From NCBI GenBank assembly GCA_946404585.1, contig CAMJEC010000003.1, positions 1-35,821 of the forward strand: a stretch of DNA of 35,821 bases. Reading direction: 5' to 3'. Below, piece after piece: positions 8,135 to 15,349 of this stretch. The position numbers and the translations under genes are program-made. This DNA is from an uncultured Caryophanales bacterium (lineage in GTDB: Bacteria; Bacillota_I; Bacilli_A; RFN20; CAG-826). The notes beneath the pieces were generated by a model. That model did no database searches and was not told where the DNA came from. It worked only from the letters and a program-made list of their open reading frames with translations. Positions within the stretch are counted from its first letter, which is position 1. Every line of letters starts with the position of its first letter.

Positions 8135-8973
8135 AAAATATCTTCTACACTTACCAAAAGAAAGCCACTAATGCAACCCAAGCTTTAATGGATGTTTCTC
8201 TTGAAATCAAAGACAATGATTTCTTAGCAATTGTTGGTGAAACTGGTTCTGGTAAATCAACATTAGCCCAAATGTTTAATGCCCTTTTAATCCCTGATAA
8301 AGGCGATGTTTTAGTCAATGACTATGTCATTAACTATAAGAATAGAAAGAGCCGTAAATTACGTGGCTTAAGAAAACAAGTTGGTTTAGTTTTCCAATTC
8401 CCTGAATATCAATTATTTGAAGAAACAGTGGAAAAGGATGTGGCTTTTGGTGTTAAAAACTTCGGTGTTAAAGGCGAAGAAGCGCTTAATAGAGCCCATG
8501 AAGCTTTAAAACAAGTTGGCTTAGATGAATCCTACTTCAAAAGAGCGCCTTTTGATTTATCCGGTGGTGAAAAAAGAAAAGTCGCTATCGCGGGTATCTT
8601 AGCAATCGACCCAGATATCTTAATCTTTGATGAACCAACCGCAGGATTTGATCCACAAAGTAGCAAAGACTTAATGAATCTCATTACTGAGTTCCATAAA
8701 AATGGTAAAACCATTATTATCATTACCCATGATATGGACTTAGTTAATACATACACTAAACGAGTGGTGATGTTAGAAAGAGGACAAGTGACTTTTGATG
8801 GCACTCCTAATGAATTATTTGGCTATATCAAAGGCTACGACCGTTTAGATACTCCTTCCGTTATTAAAGTGGCAGAAAAACTAAAAGAGAAGGGCATGGA
8901 TATCGATATCAACGAAATTCACACTAATGAAGACTTAGTTGAAGCGATTAAAAAATGGAGGAATAAAGCATGA
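8119..8973 (+). CDS. ecfA2: Energy-coupling factor transporter ATPase EcfA2
   Basis: 284 residues. ABC ATPase with Walker A GETGSGKST, Q-loop FQFPEYQLFEETVEKD, signature LSGGEKRK, Walker B ILIFDEPTAGFDP and ITHDMD. The FPEYQLFE form of the Q-loop region is typical of EcfA2, distinguishing it from the EcfA1 sequence upstream. GGAGG in the ecfA1 coding end directs its start, and its TGA stop overlaps the ecfT ATG (ATGA), so the three subunits are translationally coupled. Confidence 0.95.
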   Translation: MGIQVKNIFYTYQKKATNATQALMDVSLEIKDNDFLAIVGETGSGKSTLAQMFNALLIPDKGDVLVNDYVINYKNRKSRKLRGLRKQVGLVFQFPEYQLFEETVEKDVAFGVKNFGVKGEEALNRAHEALKQVGLDESYFKRAPFDLSGGEKRKVAIAGILAIDPDILIFDEPTAGFDPQSSKDLMNLITEFHKNGKTIIIITHDMDLVNTYTKRVVMLERGQVTFDGTPNELFGYIKGYDRLDTPSVIKVAEKLKEKGMDIDINEIHTNEDLVEAIKKWRNKA

Positions 8974-9845
8974 GTAGCATGACTTTTGGCCGTTATTCCT
9001 TCCGCAATACTTTCATCCATAACTTGGATGCGAGAAATAAGATTTTCCTCATGCTTTTATTCATGGTGGGAATCTTCTTCCAATTCAATATGTGGTCAAC
9101 AGCTTTAATTATGAGTGGTGTTTATATCATCATCCTTTTAGCATTGATGCTCATCTCTAGAGTGAGTTTATGGTCACTAATTAAATCACTAGGCGGCTTA
9201 TGGATGTTAGTCATCTTCCTGATGATTATTTATATTTTCGTACCGACGAATAATCCAAAATTACCAGTGGCGTTTACTATTGGTTCGTTAGAAGTTCACT
9301 GGGACGCATTCTGCCAAGCTGGTTATATTGTGATGAGATTAATTTTAATGATTTCATTAACAATGATATTAACTAGCACCACAAAACCAATGGATATGAC
9401 ATATGCTTTTGAATGGTATATGACGCCATTAAAACCAATTCGTTTCCCAGTTCATGAAATAGCCATGACTTTATCAATCGCTTTAAGATTCATTCCAACG
9501 CTATTGGATGAAACTGAAAGAATTATGAAAGCCCAAGCCAGTCGTGGTGTTGATTTTAACCATGGTGGTATCTTTAAACGTTTCGGTGCAATTATTGCCT
9601 TAATCATTCCTTTATTTGTTTCCGCTTTAGAAAGAAGTGAAGAACTCGCTAATGCAATGATTGTTAGAGGATATGATCCAAGAGCAAAACGTACTAGATA
9701 TCGTTTATTAAGGTTCTCTTGGAGAGATATTATTGCTTTCTTATTTATCGGTGGTTTTTTTGCCGGTATTATTGTGATGTTCGTATTTGATAGAAAAAAT
9801 CCAATCGATCTCATTCAGCTTATTTTTAATAAGCCAGGATTCTAA
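8970..9845 (+). CDS. ecfT: Energy-coupling factor transporter transmembrane protein EcfT
   Basis: 291 residues with about six hydrophobic segments. The two cytoplasmic coupling motifs are visible: ASRG in MKAQASRGVDF and VRG in NAMIVRGYDPRAK, the Arg-containing X-R-G signatures that contact the two ATPases. It is the shared membrane scaffold that binds interchangeable S components; the riboflavin S component ribU in this window (34994-35755) is a likely client. Confidence 0.95.
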   Translation: MSSMTFGRYSFRNTFIHNLDARNKIFLMLLFMVGIFFQFNMWSTALIMSGVYIIILLALMLISRVSLWSLIKSLGGLWMLVIFLMIIYIFVPTNNPKLPVAFTIGSLEVHWDAFCQAGYIVMRLILMISLTMILTSTTKPMDMTYAFEWYMTPLKPIRFPVHEIAMTLSIALRFIPTLLDETERIMKAQASRGVDFNHGGIFKRFGAIIALIIPLFVSALERSEELANAMIVRGYDPRAKRTRYRLLRFSWRDIIAFLFIGGFFAGIIVMFVFDRKNPIDLIQLIFNKPGF

Positions 9846-9847
9846 TT

Positions 9848-10585
9848 ATGAAAGTATTAGGTATTTGTTCATATAAAGGCACTAATTATTATGGCTGGCA
9901 AAAGCAAGTCGGTTTTGTTAGCGTGCAAAGTAAAATTGAAGAATGCTTAAGTAAAGTCTATGACACCACAATTAACATCCAAGGTAGTGGACGTACAGAT
10001 GCAGGTGTCCACGCTTTAAAACAATATTTTCATTATGTTAGTGATAAGGAAAAAGACTTAAAACAATTAACATACGCCTTAAATAAAATGCTTCCAGATG
10101 ATATTAAGATTCTTTCACTTAACCAAGTAGATGATGATTTCCACGCTAGGTATAACGCTACTAAGAAGATTTATGAATACCGTATCCTTCTTACAAATAA
10201 AGATCCTATGTCTTATGACTTAGCCTATATCTATCCAATGGAATTAGATATCGAACTATTTAAAAACGCTCTTCAAAAGTTTGAAGGCACACACAATTAT
10301 CAAGATTTCACCTCTAAAGAAGAAGATGAAGGTGGATTTATTAGAACAATATACAATATTGAAGTCATTAAAGAAGGTGACTTATTAAGAGTCATATTTA
10401 CCGGTAATGGCTTTATGAGATATCAAATTAGAAATATGATTGGTTCAGCGATTAATGTCGCTAATAAAAAGGAACCATTAGAGTTCATTGATAAGCATTT
10501 ACAAGATAACAAAAATAGAGAAATCATCGCTTATAAAGCTCCAGCATCCGGGCTATATTTAGTGGATGTTATCTATAATAATTAG
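9848..10585 (+). CDS. truA: tRNA pseudouridine(38-40) synthase TruA
   Basis: 245 residues, the usual length. The catalytic aspartate is D51 in GSGRTDAGVHAL, and the N-terminal YKGTNYYGWQ and C-terminal GNGFMRYQIRNMIGSA segments are family signatures. It isomerises uridines 38-40 in the anticodon arm of tRNAs. It starts two bases after the ecfT stop; ecfA1-ecfA2-ecfT-truA is the conserved Bacillus order. Confidence 0.96.
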   Translation: MKVLGICSYKGTNYYGWQKQVGFVSVQSKIEECLSKVYDTTINIQGSGRTDAGVHALKQYFHYVSDKEKDLKQLTYALNKMLPDDIKILSLNQVDDDFHARYNATKKIYEYRILLTNKDPMSYDLAYIYPMELDIELFKNALQKFEGTHNYQDFTSKEEDEGGFIRTIYNIEVIKEGDLLRVIFTGNGFMRYQIRNMIGSAINVANKKEPLEFIDKHLQDNKNREIIAYKAPASGLYLVDVIYNN

Positions 10586-10599
10586 GAGGGTTTTCTTTT

Positions 10600-12615
10600 A
10601 TGAAAAAACAATTGTTTGCAATCTTAGGAATCATGTTTGCTATTGGCGTTTCTGCTTGTAATAATAGTGAACCAGTTGCTTCTAATAGCGATTCCAAACA
10701 ACAGTCTACTAGTAGTTCTATAGAAAGTAGTGAATCAACTTCTTCATCTATTTCATCACAATCTACTAGTGAATCTTCAATAAGCTCATCGGTTAGTTCT
10801 AACTCTTCAAGCAGCTCATCCAGTAGTGCTTCAAGCAGCTCCTTATCAAGTAGTTCTTCTTCAAGCTCAAGCAACAGTTCTTCAGTGCATGTCCATAATT
10901 ATGGAACATTAAACGAAGGAACTCTTCCATCATACTATTATGATGGCATGAAGCCTCATTATTACTGCATTGAATGTGGACAGTATTTTGACGTTGATAA
11001 GAACCCTACAACTAAAGACGCTTTAAAACTTGAAAAAGCAGGAGATAGAATCGCTCTTTTAATCAACGGTATTGAAAAGGATATTTTTGAAAATCCTGAT
11101 AAAAACGAACAACGAGTTATTTGGAGATTAGATAATCGTGGTCCAGGAAATACTGCTGTTGTCGCTTTAGCTAAGCCAGGTGATACAACTTATAAATATG
11201 GCTTCTTCGCTGGAGAAAACATTAATGAAAATAATACAATCACAATTGATGGCAGAGTTGATTTTGTTTTAGTGGCAACTCCTAATGGTCTTGTATTAAA
11301 CGCTCTTGAACATAATGGCTTAGTGGTCAAAGTTAATTCCGAAGAATATCCACTAAACCCTGTTACCTATCTTGATGGTGTAACTAAGACATATATTTAT
11401 GGCTATCATTACTTTGAAGTCGGTGACAAAATGACTGTTGTTGATAAGGACAACAATATCACTTATGGATATAGCGATATCGCGAGTGATTCCGCTTGGA
11501 ATAAATATGATTTCCATAAAGGTACCAACAACGAGTTTGTCTTTGACAAAGCTGCTAGATTTGGTATTGAATTTGGCCGTGATGGAGTAAATGATATTTC
11601 TGTAACTAAAACATTTGGTCCTTCTACAGGCACTGAATTCGTTGTTACTTTCAACTCAGAAAGAACTAACGAACAATTAACAAAACATTCATATGCCACT
11701 AACACTGAAGCCTATACAGAAGCAACTTGGTACGTGTTGCATGAAGTGGTTATAAACGCTGATGATATTAAAGCCGCTTTAGTGAATGGCTATGATATGT
11801 ATACAGCTACTGTTTCTTTCTCAAGTGGTGAAGAATTCAACCTTAAAGACATTACTAATAACGCAGCTATTACTGGTGATCATTTAGCCTCTTACTATGG
11901 TGAAGATGATTGTTTCACAATCTCAGGCGATTACATCAAAATCTTAAAAAACGGCAGCTACGGTATTTATTATGTTCCAGCCGCTAATGTTATTGCTTTG
12001 ACCACTATGTCAGCGCCAGGTAATGCAAATATCATGGTCGATGGTGCATTTGTTCCGTTAACCAAAGACGCTAATGATAATGTCACTTATACTGGCCATT
12101 TTGATAAGAATACATACGTTGTATTTGCAGATGATAGCTATAACATGATTACACCAACATTAGCGAGTGGTGTTGATCAAACTGCTGTCCATTTGTCTTC
12201 ATTCTTAATTTATTTTGACAAAGCCGGTACATTCAAACTTGATTTGAATTTAAACACTAATGTGTTAAATGTTACCGTCATAGAACTAGATGATCCTGGT
12301 CAACAACAAGGACCTATTACTGGTGCTTATTTAATTGGTTCTGGCGGTATGTCCGCTAGAATGGAAAACAATCCAGATAATCCTGACGAATTAATGAAGA
12401 AAAATGTCCAAATGGTAGCCAGTAGTGGAATGGTTTATGTTTCCATTTATAATTCCACACTAAGCGGCAATATTGAAGGCGTTACTTTATCAGAAGATAG
12501 CGCTAGTGTCGCAACAGCAATGAGCACTTTGTTTTATATCACCGCTGGTGAAGGAACATACGATTTCTATCTCAATAAAAACACTTTGGTATTGAGAATA
12601 GTTAAGGTTTCATAA
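10600..12615 (+). CDS. Large surface lipoprotein with Ser-rich linker and zinc-ribbon-like segment
   Basis: 671 residues, no recognised enzyme. A lipoprotein signal peptide ends in GVSAC with C20 as the lipidated cysteine. Residues about 25-100 are almost entirely serine, a wall-spanning or spacer linker. Next comes VHVHNYGTLNEG ... HYYCIECGQYFD (about 100-130), a Cys2/His-rich motif I recall as a small repeated domain on surface proteins of gut Bacillota. The remaining 530 residues are rich in Gly, Asn, Asp and Thr and look like beta-sandwich domains, with possible ligand-binding folds; a final domain begins near GAYLIGSG. AGGAGG lies 15 bases after the truA frame. It is inserted between truA and rplM, which are neighbours in Bacillus. 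Confidence 0.75.
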   Translation: MKKQLFAILGIMFAIGVSACNNSEPVASNSDSKQQSTSSSIESSESTSSSISSQSTSESSISSSVSSNSSSSSSSSASSSSLSSSSSSSSSNSSSVHVHNYGTLNEGTLPSYYYDGMKPHYYCIECGQYFDVDKNPTTKDALKLEKAGDRIALLINGIEKDIFENPDKNEQRVIWRLDNRGPGNTAVVALAKPGDTTYKYGFFAGENINENNTITIDGRVDFVLVATPNGLVLNALEHNGLVVKVNSEEYPLNPVTYLDGVTKTYIYGYHYFEVGDKMTVVDKDNNITYGYSDIASDSAWNKYDFHKGTNNEFVFDKAARFGIEFGRDGVNDISVTKTFGPSTGTEFVVTFNSERTNEQLTKHSYATNTEAYTEATWYVLHEVVINADDIKAALVNGYDMYTATVSFSSGEEFNLKDITNNAAITGDHLASYYGEDDCFTISGDYIKILKNGSYGIYYVPAANVIALTTMSAPGNANIMVDGAFVPLTKDANDNVTYTGHFDKNTYVVFADDSYNMITPTLASGVDQTAVHLSSFLIYFDKAGTFKLDLNLNTNVLNVTVIELDDPGQQQGPITGAYLIGSGGMSARMENNPDNPDELMKKNVQMVASSGMVYVSIYNSTLSGNIEGVTLSEDSASVATAMSTLFYITAGEGTYDFYLNKNTLVLRIVKVS

Positions 12616-12621
12616 ACATTT

Positions 12622-12643
12622 ATGTTCAATTCTATATGAACAT
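12622..12643 (+). repeat. Inverted repeat upstream of the YebC-family gene
   Basis: ATGTTCA (12622-12628) and TGAACAT (12637-12643) are perfect complements around an eight-base loop. The following T-run starts about 10 bases later, so it is a poor terminator; it overlaps the spot where a -35 element would be, so it could be an operator or a weak terminator of the lipoprotein gene. Confidence 0.4.
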
Positions 12644-12644
12644 G

Positions 12645-12653
12645 TGGTAATAT
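12645..12653 (+). promoter_or_regulatory. Extended -10 promoter of the YebC-family gene
   Basis: TGGTAATAT matches the extended -10 pattern TGnTAtAaT with one variation; it lies 36 bases ahead of the ATG at 12689, leaving room for the AAAAAGGAG ribosome binding site. Confidence 0.5.
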
Positions 12654-12688
12654 TTTTTCGCAAAAAAGCAAAAAAGGAGTTTTAAATC

Positions 12689-13393
12689 ATGGGTAGAGCA
12701 CATGAAGTAAGAGCAAAAGCGATGGCCGCAACCGCTGCAAAAAGAAGCGCACTCTTTATGAGAGCCAGTAAGGAAATCTATATGGCGGCAAAGAATGGTG
12801 TTCCTGACCCTGAAATGAACTTAGCACTCCGTTCTGCAATTGAAAAATGGAGAGGCCAAAACGTTACTAAAGACGTTATTGATAGAGCGATCCAAAAAGC
12901 TAAAGGCGGCGAAGCCGAAAGCTATTCTGAAGGCCGTTATGAAGCCTTTGGTCCAGGTAACTCCCTCTTTATCATTGATACATTAACTGATAACTCAAAC
13001 CGTGCGTTTATCGAAGTTAGAACCGCTATCACCAAAAAGGGTGGCCACTTAGGTTCCACAATCTTCAATTTCACACAAACTGGTTTATTCGTTTTCAACG
13101 GCACCAATAGAGATGAAGTTGAAGAAAACTTAATTCTCTCTGACGTTGATGTCCGTGAAGTCACAGCAGAAGATGGAAAGATCGAAGTCCTTGTTGAACC
13201 AGCAGCCTTCGCTCAAGCTAGAGAAGTTTTAGGTGGTATGGGCATCTCCGAATTCGATGTTGCGGAAATAACCTTCTTAGCCAATGATCCAATTGAGATC
13301 ACTGATCCAGAAGAAAGACGCAAATTTGACGAATTATGCGATATGCTTGATGACTTACAAGACGTCCAAAACGTCTACCACAACGTCAAGTAA
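12689..13393 (+). CDS. YebC/PmpR family translation/transcription factor
   Basis: 234 residues. The N-terminus MGRAHEVRAKAMAATAAKRS with a conserved Lys/Arg-rich helical domain and PEMNLALRSAIEKWRGQNVTKDVIDRAIQKAKGG is characteristic of the three-domain YebC family. Members have been described as DNA-binding regulators and, more recently, as factors that relieve ribosome stalling. The start MGRAHE (rather than the common MAGHSKW) is of the YeeN-like subgroup. AAAAAGGAG precedes the ATG. It has its own promoter and terminator, so it is monocistronic. Confidence 0.9.
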   Translation: MGRAHEVRAKAMAATAAKRSALFMRASKEIYMAAKNGVPDPEMNLALRSAIEKWRGQNVTKDVIDRAIQKAKGGEAESYSEGRYEAFGPGNSLFIIDTLTDNSNRAFIEVRTAITKKGGHLGSTIFNFTQTGLFVFNGTNRDEVEENLILSDVDVREVTAEDGKIEVLVEPAAFAQAREVLGGMGISEFDVAEITFLANDPIEITDPEERRKFDELCDMLDDLQDVQNVYHNVK

Positions 13394-13417
13394 TTATTAA
13401 CCTATAATTATGCAAAT

Positions 13418-13446
13418 ACCAATCACGAAATGTGGTTGGTTTTTTG
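13418..13446 (+). terminator. Rho-independent terminator after the YebC-family gene
   Basis: Nine-bp stem ACCAATCAC / GTGGTTGGT (one G-T pair) with loop GAAAT, followed by a six-base T run. Confidence 0.9.
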
Positions 13447-13499
13447 TTTGAAAAACAACTTTTTTCTAGTCACCAGGAATTATTTTTATAAATAATCAA

Positions 13500-13528
13500 T
13501 TGACATCACACACGTAAACACGTATGAT
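13500..13528 (+). promoter_or_regulatory. Sigma-A-type promoter of rplM-rpsI
   Basis: TTGACA (13500-13505), exactly 17 bases, then TATGAT (13523-13528): the best -35/-10 pair in the window. Initiation is expected near 13535. Confidence 0.9.
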
Positions 13529-13532
13529 TTTT

Positions 13533-13604
13533 ATCGGCACAAAAGCTAAATTAGCGAAGTCCCCGGTAAGGTCAAAGTTAGTTTGGTAAAGGAGGATTAC
13601 AGTT
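13533..13604 (+). promoter_or_regulatory. Structured 5' leader of rplM (possible L13 autoregulatory leader)
   Basis: The expected transcript begins at an element that folds on itself: ATCGG (13533-13537) pairs with CCGGT (13563-13567) around an inner hairpin GCT/AGC (13545-13555). The ribosome binding site AAAGGAGG follows. L13 leaders of this type, where L13 represses its own operon, are known in Bacillota; whether this one belongs to that family needs a covariance-model search. Confidence 0.45.
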
Positions 13605-14045
13605 ATGCAACGTCAAACTACTATTGCAAAAAATAACGAAATCCAAAGAAAATGGTATGTCGTCGATGCCACTGACAAACCATTAGGAAGATTAGCATCA
13701 CAAGTCGCTCAAGTTTTAACTGGCAAGAATAAGCCAATTTGGACTCCAAATGTTGACTGTGGTGACTATGTTATTATCATCAACGCTGAAAAGGTTGCTC
13801 TTTCTGGCGATAAAGTTAATAACAAAAAATACTACAATGTGTCTGGTTACGCTGGCGGTCTCCGTACTCGTACAGCCGGTACTATGAAAGAAAAGTATCC
13901 AGTAGAAATGCTTGAAAGATGCCTTCACGGTATGCTTCCAAAGGGTCGCTTAGGTCGTCAAATGATCAAGAAACTCTTCGTCTATGCTGGTCCAGAACAC
14001 AAACAAGAAGCTCAAAAACCAGAAGTTCTTGAGCTCAAATACTAG
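13605..14045 (+). CDS. rplM: 50S ribosomal protein L13
   Basis: 146 residues, full family length. WYVVDATDKPLGRLASQVA at the start, DYVIIINAEKVALSGDK and MLPKGRLGRQMIKKLFVYAGPEH near the end are L13 signatures. It binds 23S rRNA early in large-subunit assembly. First gene of its transcription unit with rpsI 11 bases downstream, the universal L13-S9 pairing. Confidence 0.98.
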   Translation: MQRQTTIAKNNEIQRKWYVVDATDKPLGRLASQVAQVLTGKNKPIWTPNVDCGDYVIIINAEKVALSGDKVNNKKYYNVSGYAGGLRTRTAGTMKEKYPVEMLERCLHGMLPKGRLGRQMIKKLFVYAGPEHKQEAQKPEVLELKY

Positions 14046-14056
14046 GAGGTCTTAAC

Positions 14057-14455
14057 ATGGCAAAGAAAGCTGATCTTCAATATTACGGCACAGGCAAAAG
14101 AAAATCTTCTATCGCTCGTGTTTACATCACTGCTGGTACAGGCAAAGTTGTTGTCAATGGCCACCCAGTGGAAGAATATATGCCTTATGCGACATTAATT
14201 CTCGACTTAAAGCAACCATTAACATTAACAGGCACAGATGGCAAATACGATGTGCGTGCAGAAGTTAAAGGTGGTGGCTTCACAGGCCAAGCTGGCGCTA
14301 TCCGCTTAGGTATCGCTAGAGCCTTATTAGAAGCCGGTTGCGATCGTGCAGTCTTAAAATCTAACGGTATGGTCAAACGTGACTCCCGTAAGAAAGAACG
14401 TAAGAAATACGGTCTCAAAGCTGCTCGTAAAGCTCCACAATTCAGCAAACGTTAA
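14057..14455 (+). CDS. rpsI: 30S ribosomal protein S9
   Basis: 132 residues with the S9 hallmarks YYGTGKRKSSIARVYI, the GGGFTGQAGAIRLGIARAL core and the basic tail ending FSKR that reaches the P-site tRNA. AGGAGG overlaps the rplM stop codon. Confidence 0.98.
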   Translation: MAKKADLQYYGTGKRKSSIARVYITAGTGKVVVNGHPVEEYMPYATLILDLKQPLTLTGTDGKYDVRAEVKGGGFTGQAGAIRLGIARALLEAGCDRAVLKSNGMVKRDSRKKERKKYGLKAARKAPQFSKR

Positions 14456-14480
14456 TCGTTTACTACAAAACAAGAAAAAC

Positions 14481-14505
14481 AGGAAGTCATTTGGCTTCCT
14501 TTTTT
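14481..14505 (+). terminator. Rho-independent terminator of the rplM-rpsI operon
   Basis: Eight-bp stem AGGAAGTC / GGCTTCCT (one T-G pair) with loop ATTT, then TTTTT. Confidence 0.92.
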
Positions 14506-14534
14506 CGTGCGCGTAAAATCTTATATAAAAAGCA

Positions 14535-14563
14535 TTGATTTTGATAAATCATTGTTGTATATT
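14535..14563 (+). promoter_or_regulatory. Promoter of tRNA-Ile
   Basis: TTGATT (14535-14540), 17 bases, TATATT (14558-14563); initiation expected about 17 bases before the mature tRNA 5' end. Confidence 0.75.
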
Positions 14564-14587
14564 ATTACCGCTGTCTTTAAGACGCAT

Positions 14588-14664
14588 GGGCCCATAGCTC
14601 AGTTGGTTAGAGCGCGCCCCTGATAAGGGCGAGGTCGGAAGTTCAAGTCTTCTTGGGCCCACCA
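14588..14664 (+). tRNA. tRNA-Ile (anticodon GAT)
   Basis: 77 bases with encoded CCA. Acceptor GGGCCCA/TGGGCCC pairs perfectly; D arm GCTC/GAGC, anticodon stem CGCCC/GGGCG with loop CTGATAA, T arm GGAAG/CTTCT. Reads AUU/AUC. Confidence 0.97.
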
Positions 14665-14675
14665 AATTGATTGTT

Positions 14676-14709
14676 AAGAAGGATGTCAAAGTCCTTCTTT
14701 TAATTTTTA
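14676..14709 (+). terminator. Rho-independent terminator after tRNA-Ile
   Basis: AAGAAGGAT (14676-14684) pairs with GTCCTTCTT (14691-14699), loop GTCAAA, followed by TTAATTTTT. It makes tRNA-Ile a separate unit from the next three tRNAs. The 130 bases that follow, up to the next promoter, hold no gene I can recognise. Confidence 0.85.
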
Positions 14710-14841
14710 TCATCTCGAAGAGATTTAAATAACTCTTTGCGAAACTATCTAAAAGAAGAACAAAAAAGCGCTTTAAAAGTATTAAAATACTTGTAAGAGA
14801 ATAATATAACCGCTATTCTATATATTGCGTTCACAATTTTA

Positions 14842-14870
14842 TTGCTAAATAAAACGTAGTTTGTTATATT
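14842..14870 (+). promoter_or_regulatory. Promoter of the tRNA-Val/Thr unit
   Basis: TTGCTA (14842-14847), 17 bases, TATATT (14865-14870), 11 bases ahead of the tRNA-Val gene. Confidence 0.75.
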
Positions 14871-14881
14871 ATTTAGGCGCT

Positions 14882-14956
14882 GGAGACTTAGTTCAGCGGG
14901 AGAACGCTTCCTTCACACGGAAGAGGTCGTAGGTTCGATCCCTACAGTGTCCACCA
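14882..14956 (+). tRNA. tRNA-Val (anticodon CAC), acceptor stem with a mismatch
   Basis: 75 bases with encoded CCA. D arm GTTC/GAAC, anticodon stem CTTCC/GGAAG with loop TTCACAC, T arm GTAGG/CCTAC. Anticodon CAC reads GUG only. The acceptor GGAGACT/AGTGTCC has a G-G opposition at positions 4-69; all other arms are perfect. Confidence 0.9.
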
Positions 14957-14961
14957 AATTT

Positions 14962-15037
14962 GCCGTCTTAGCTCAATTGGCAGAGCAACTGATTTGTAAT
15001 CAGTAGGTTGTTGGTTCGATTCCGATAGACGGCACCA
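14962..15037 (+). tRNA. tRNA-Thr (anticodon TGT)
   Basis: 76 bases with encoded CCA. Acceptor GCCGTCT/AGACGGC is perfect; anticodon stem CTGAT/ATCAG with loop TTTGTAA; T arm GTTGG/CCGAT contains two G-T pairs. Five bases after tRNA-Val, so co-transcribed. Confidence 0.97.
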
Positions 15038-15050
15038 ACTAAGTATTATC

Positions 15051-15077
15051 GGAGGGACACAATCCCTCCTTTAATTT
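15051..15077 (+). terminator. Terminator-like hairpin between tRNA-Thr and tRNA-Leu
   Basis: GGAGGGA (15051-15057) pairs with TCCCTCC (15063-15069), loop CACAA, followed by TTTAATTTA. Only 12 bases separate the hairpin from tRNA-Leu, leaving no space for a separate promoter. Confidence 0.65.
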
Positions 15078-15081
15078 ATAT

Positions 15082-15166
15082 GCGGCTATGGCGGAACTGG
15101 CAGACGCGCTAGACTTAGGATCTAGTGGGGCAACCCGTACAGGTTCGATTCCTGCTAGCCGCACCA
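15082..15166 (+). tRNA. tRNA-Leu (anticodon TAG)
   Basis: 85 bases with encoded CCA and the long variable arm typical of class II tRNAs (TGGGGCAACCCGT). Acceptor GCGGCTA/TAGCCGC is perfect; anticodon stem CTAGA/TCTAG with loop CTTAGGA. Reads CUA and other CUN codons. Confidence 0.97.
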
Positions 15167-15180
15167 AGTATCAATTTTGT

Positions 15181-15204
15181 AACTACTCAATGCAGTAGTT
15201 TTTC
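15181..15204 (+). terminator. Rho-independent terminator of the tRNA cluster
   Basis: AACTACT (15181-15187) pairs with AGTAGTT (15194-15200), loop CAATGC, followed by TTTCT. Confidence 0.8.
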
Positions 15205-15256
15205 TATTATTCCTTATATATAAATAATAGGATATGTCTTGATAAATGCTTAAAAT

Positions 15257-15285
15257 ATCGTTTTATACAACGATGTAAGAACGAT
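15257..15285 (+). repeat. Repeated ATCGTT/AACGAT half-sites upstream of the ABC exporter
   Basis: ATCGTT (15257-15262) and AACGAT (15269-15274) form an inverted repeat; a further AACGAT occurs at 15280-15285. They lie just upstream of the -35 element of the exporter promoter and may be an operator. Confidence 0.4.
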
Positions 15286-15299
15286 TTTAACGAATATTA

Positions 15300-15328
15300 T
15301 TGAATATCTATGTATAAAAATGTATATT
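15300..15328 (+). promoter_or_regulatory. Promoter of the ABC exporter operon
   Basis: TTGAAT (15300-15305), 17 bases, TATATT (15323-15328). The ribosome binding site AAGGAGG begins only a few bases downstream, so the leader is very short. Confidence 0.75.
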
Positions 15329-15349
15329 ATTGTAGAAGGAGGAAATAAC

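Noticed and set aside
9452..9814. 120-residue minus-strand ORF inside ecfT
   Set aside because: Fully inside a well-conserved gene on the other strand, no recognisable domain and no start signals.
10569..10874. 101-residue minus-strand ORF rich in Leu, Glu and Asp
   Set aside because: It is the mirror of the Ser-rich linker of the lipoprotein; composition is that of the complementary strand and it has no ribosome binding site.
15320..15349. Upstream ATG for the ABC ATPase
   Set aside because: It overlaps the -10 box; AAGGAGG is correctly spaced only for ATG 15350.
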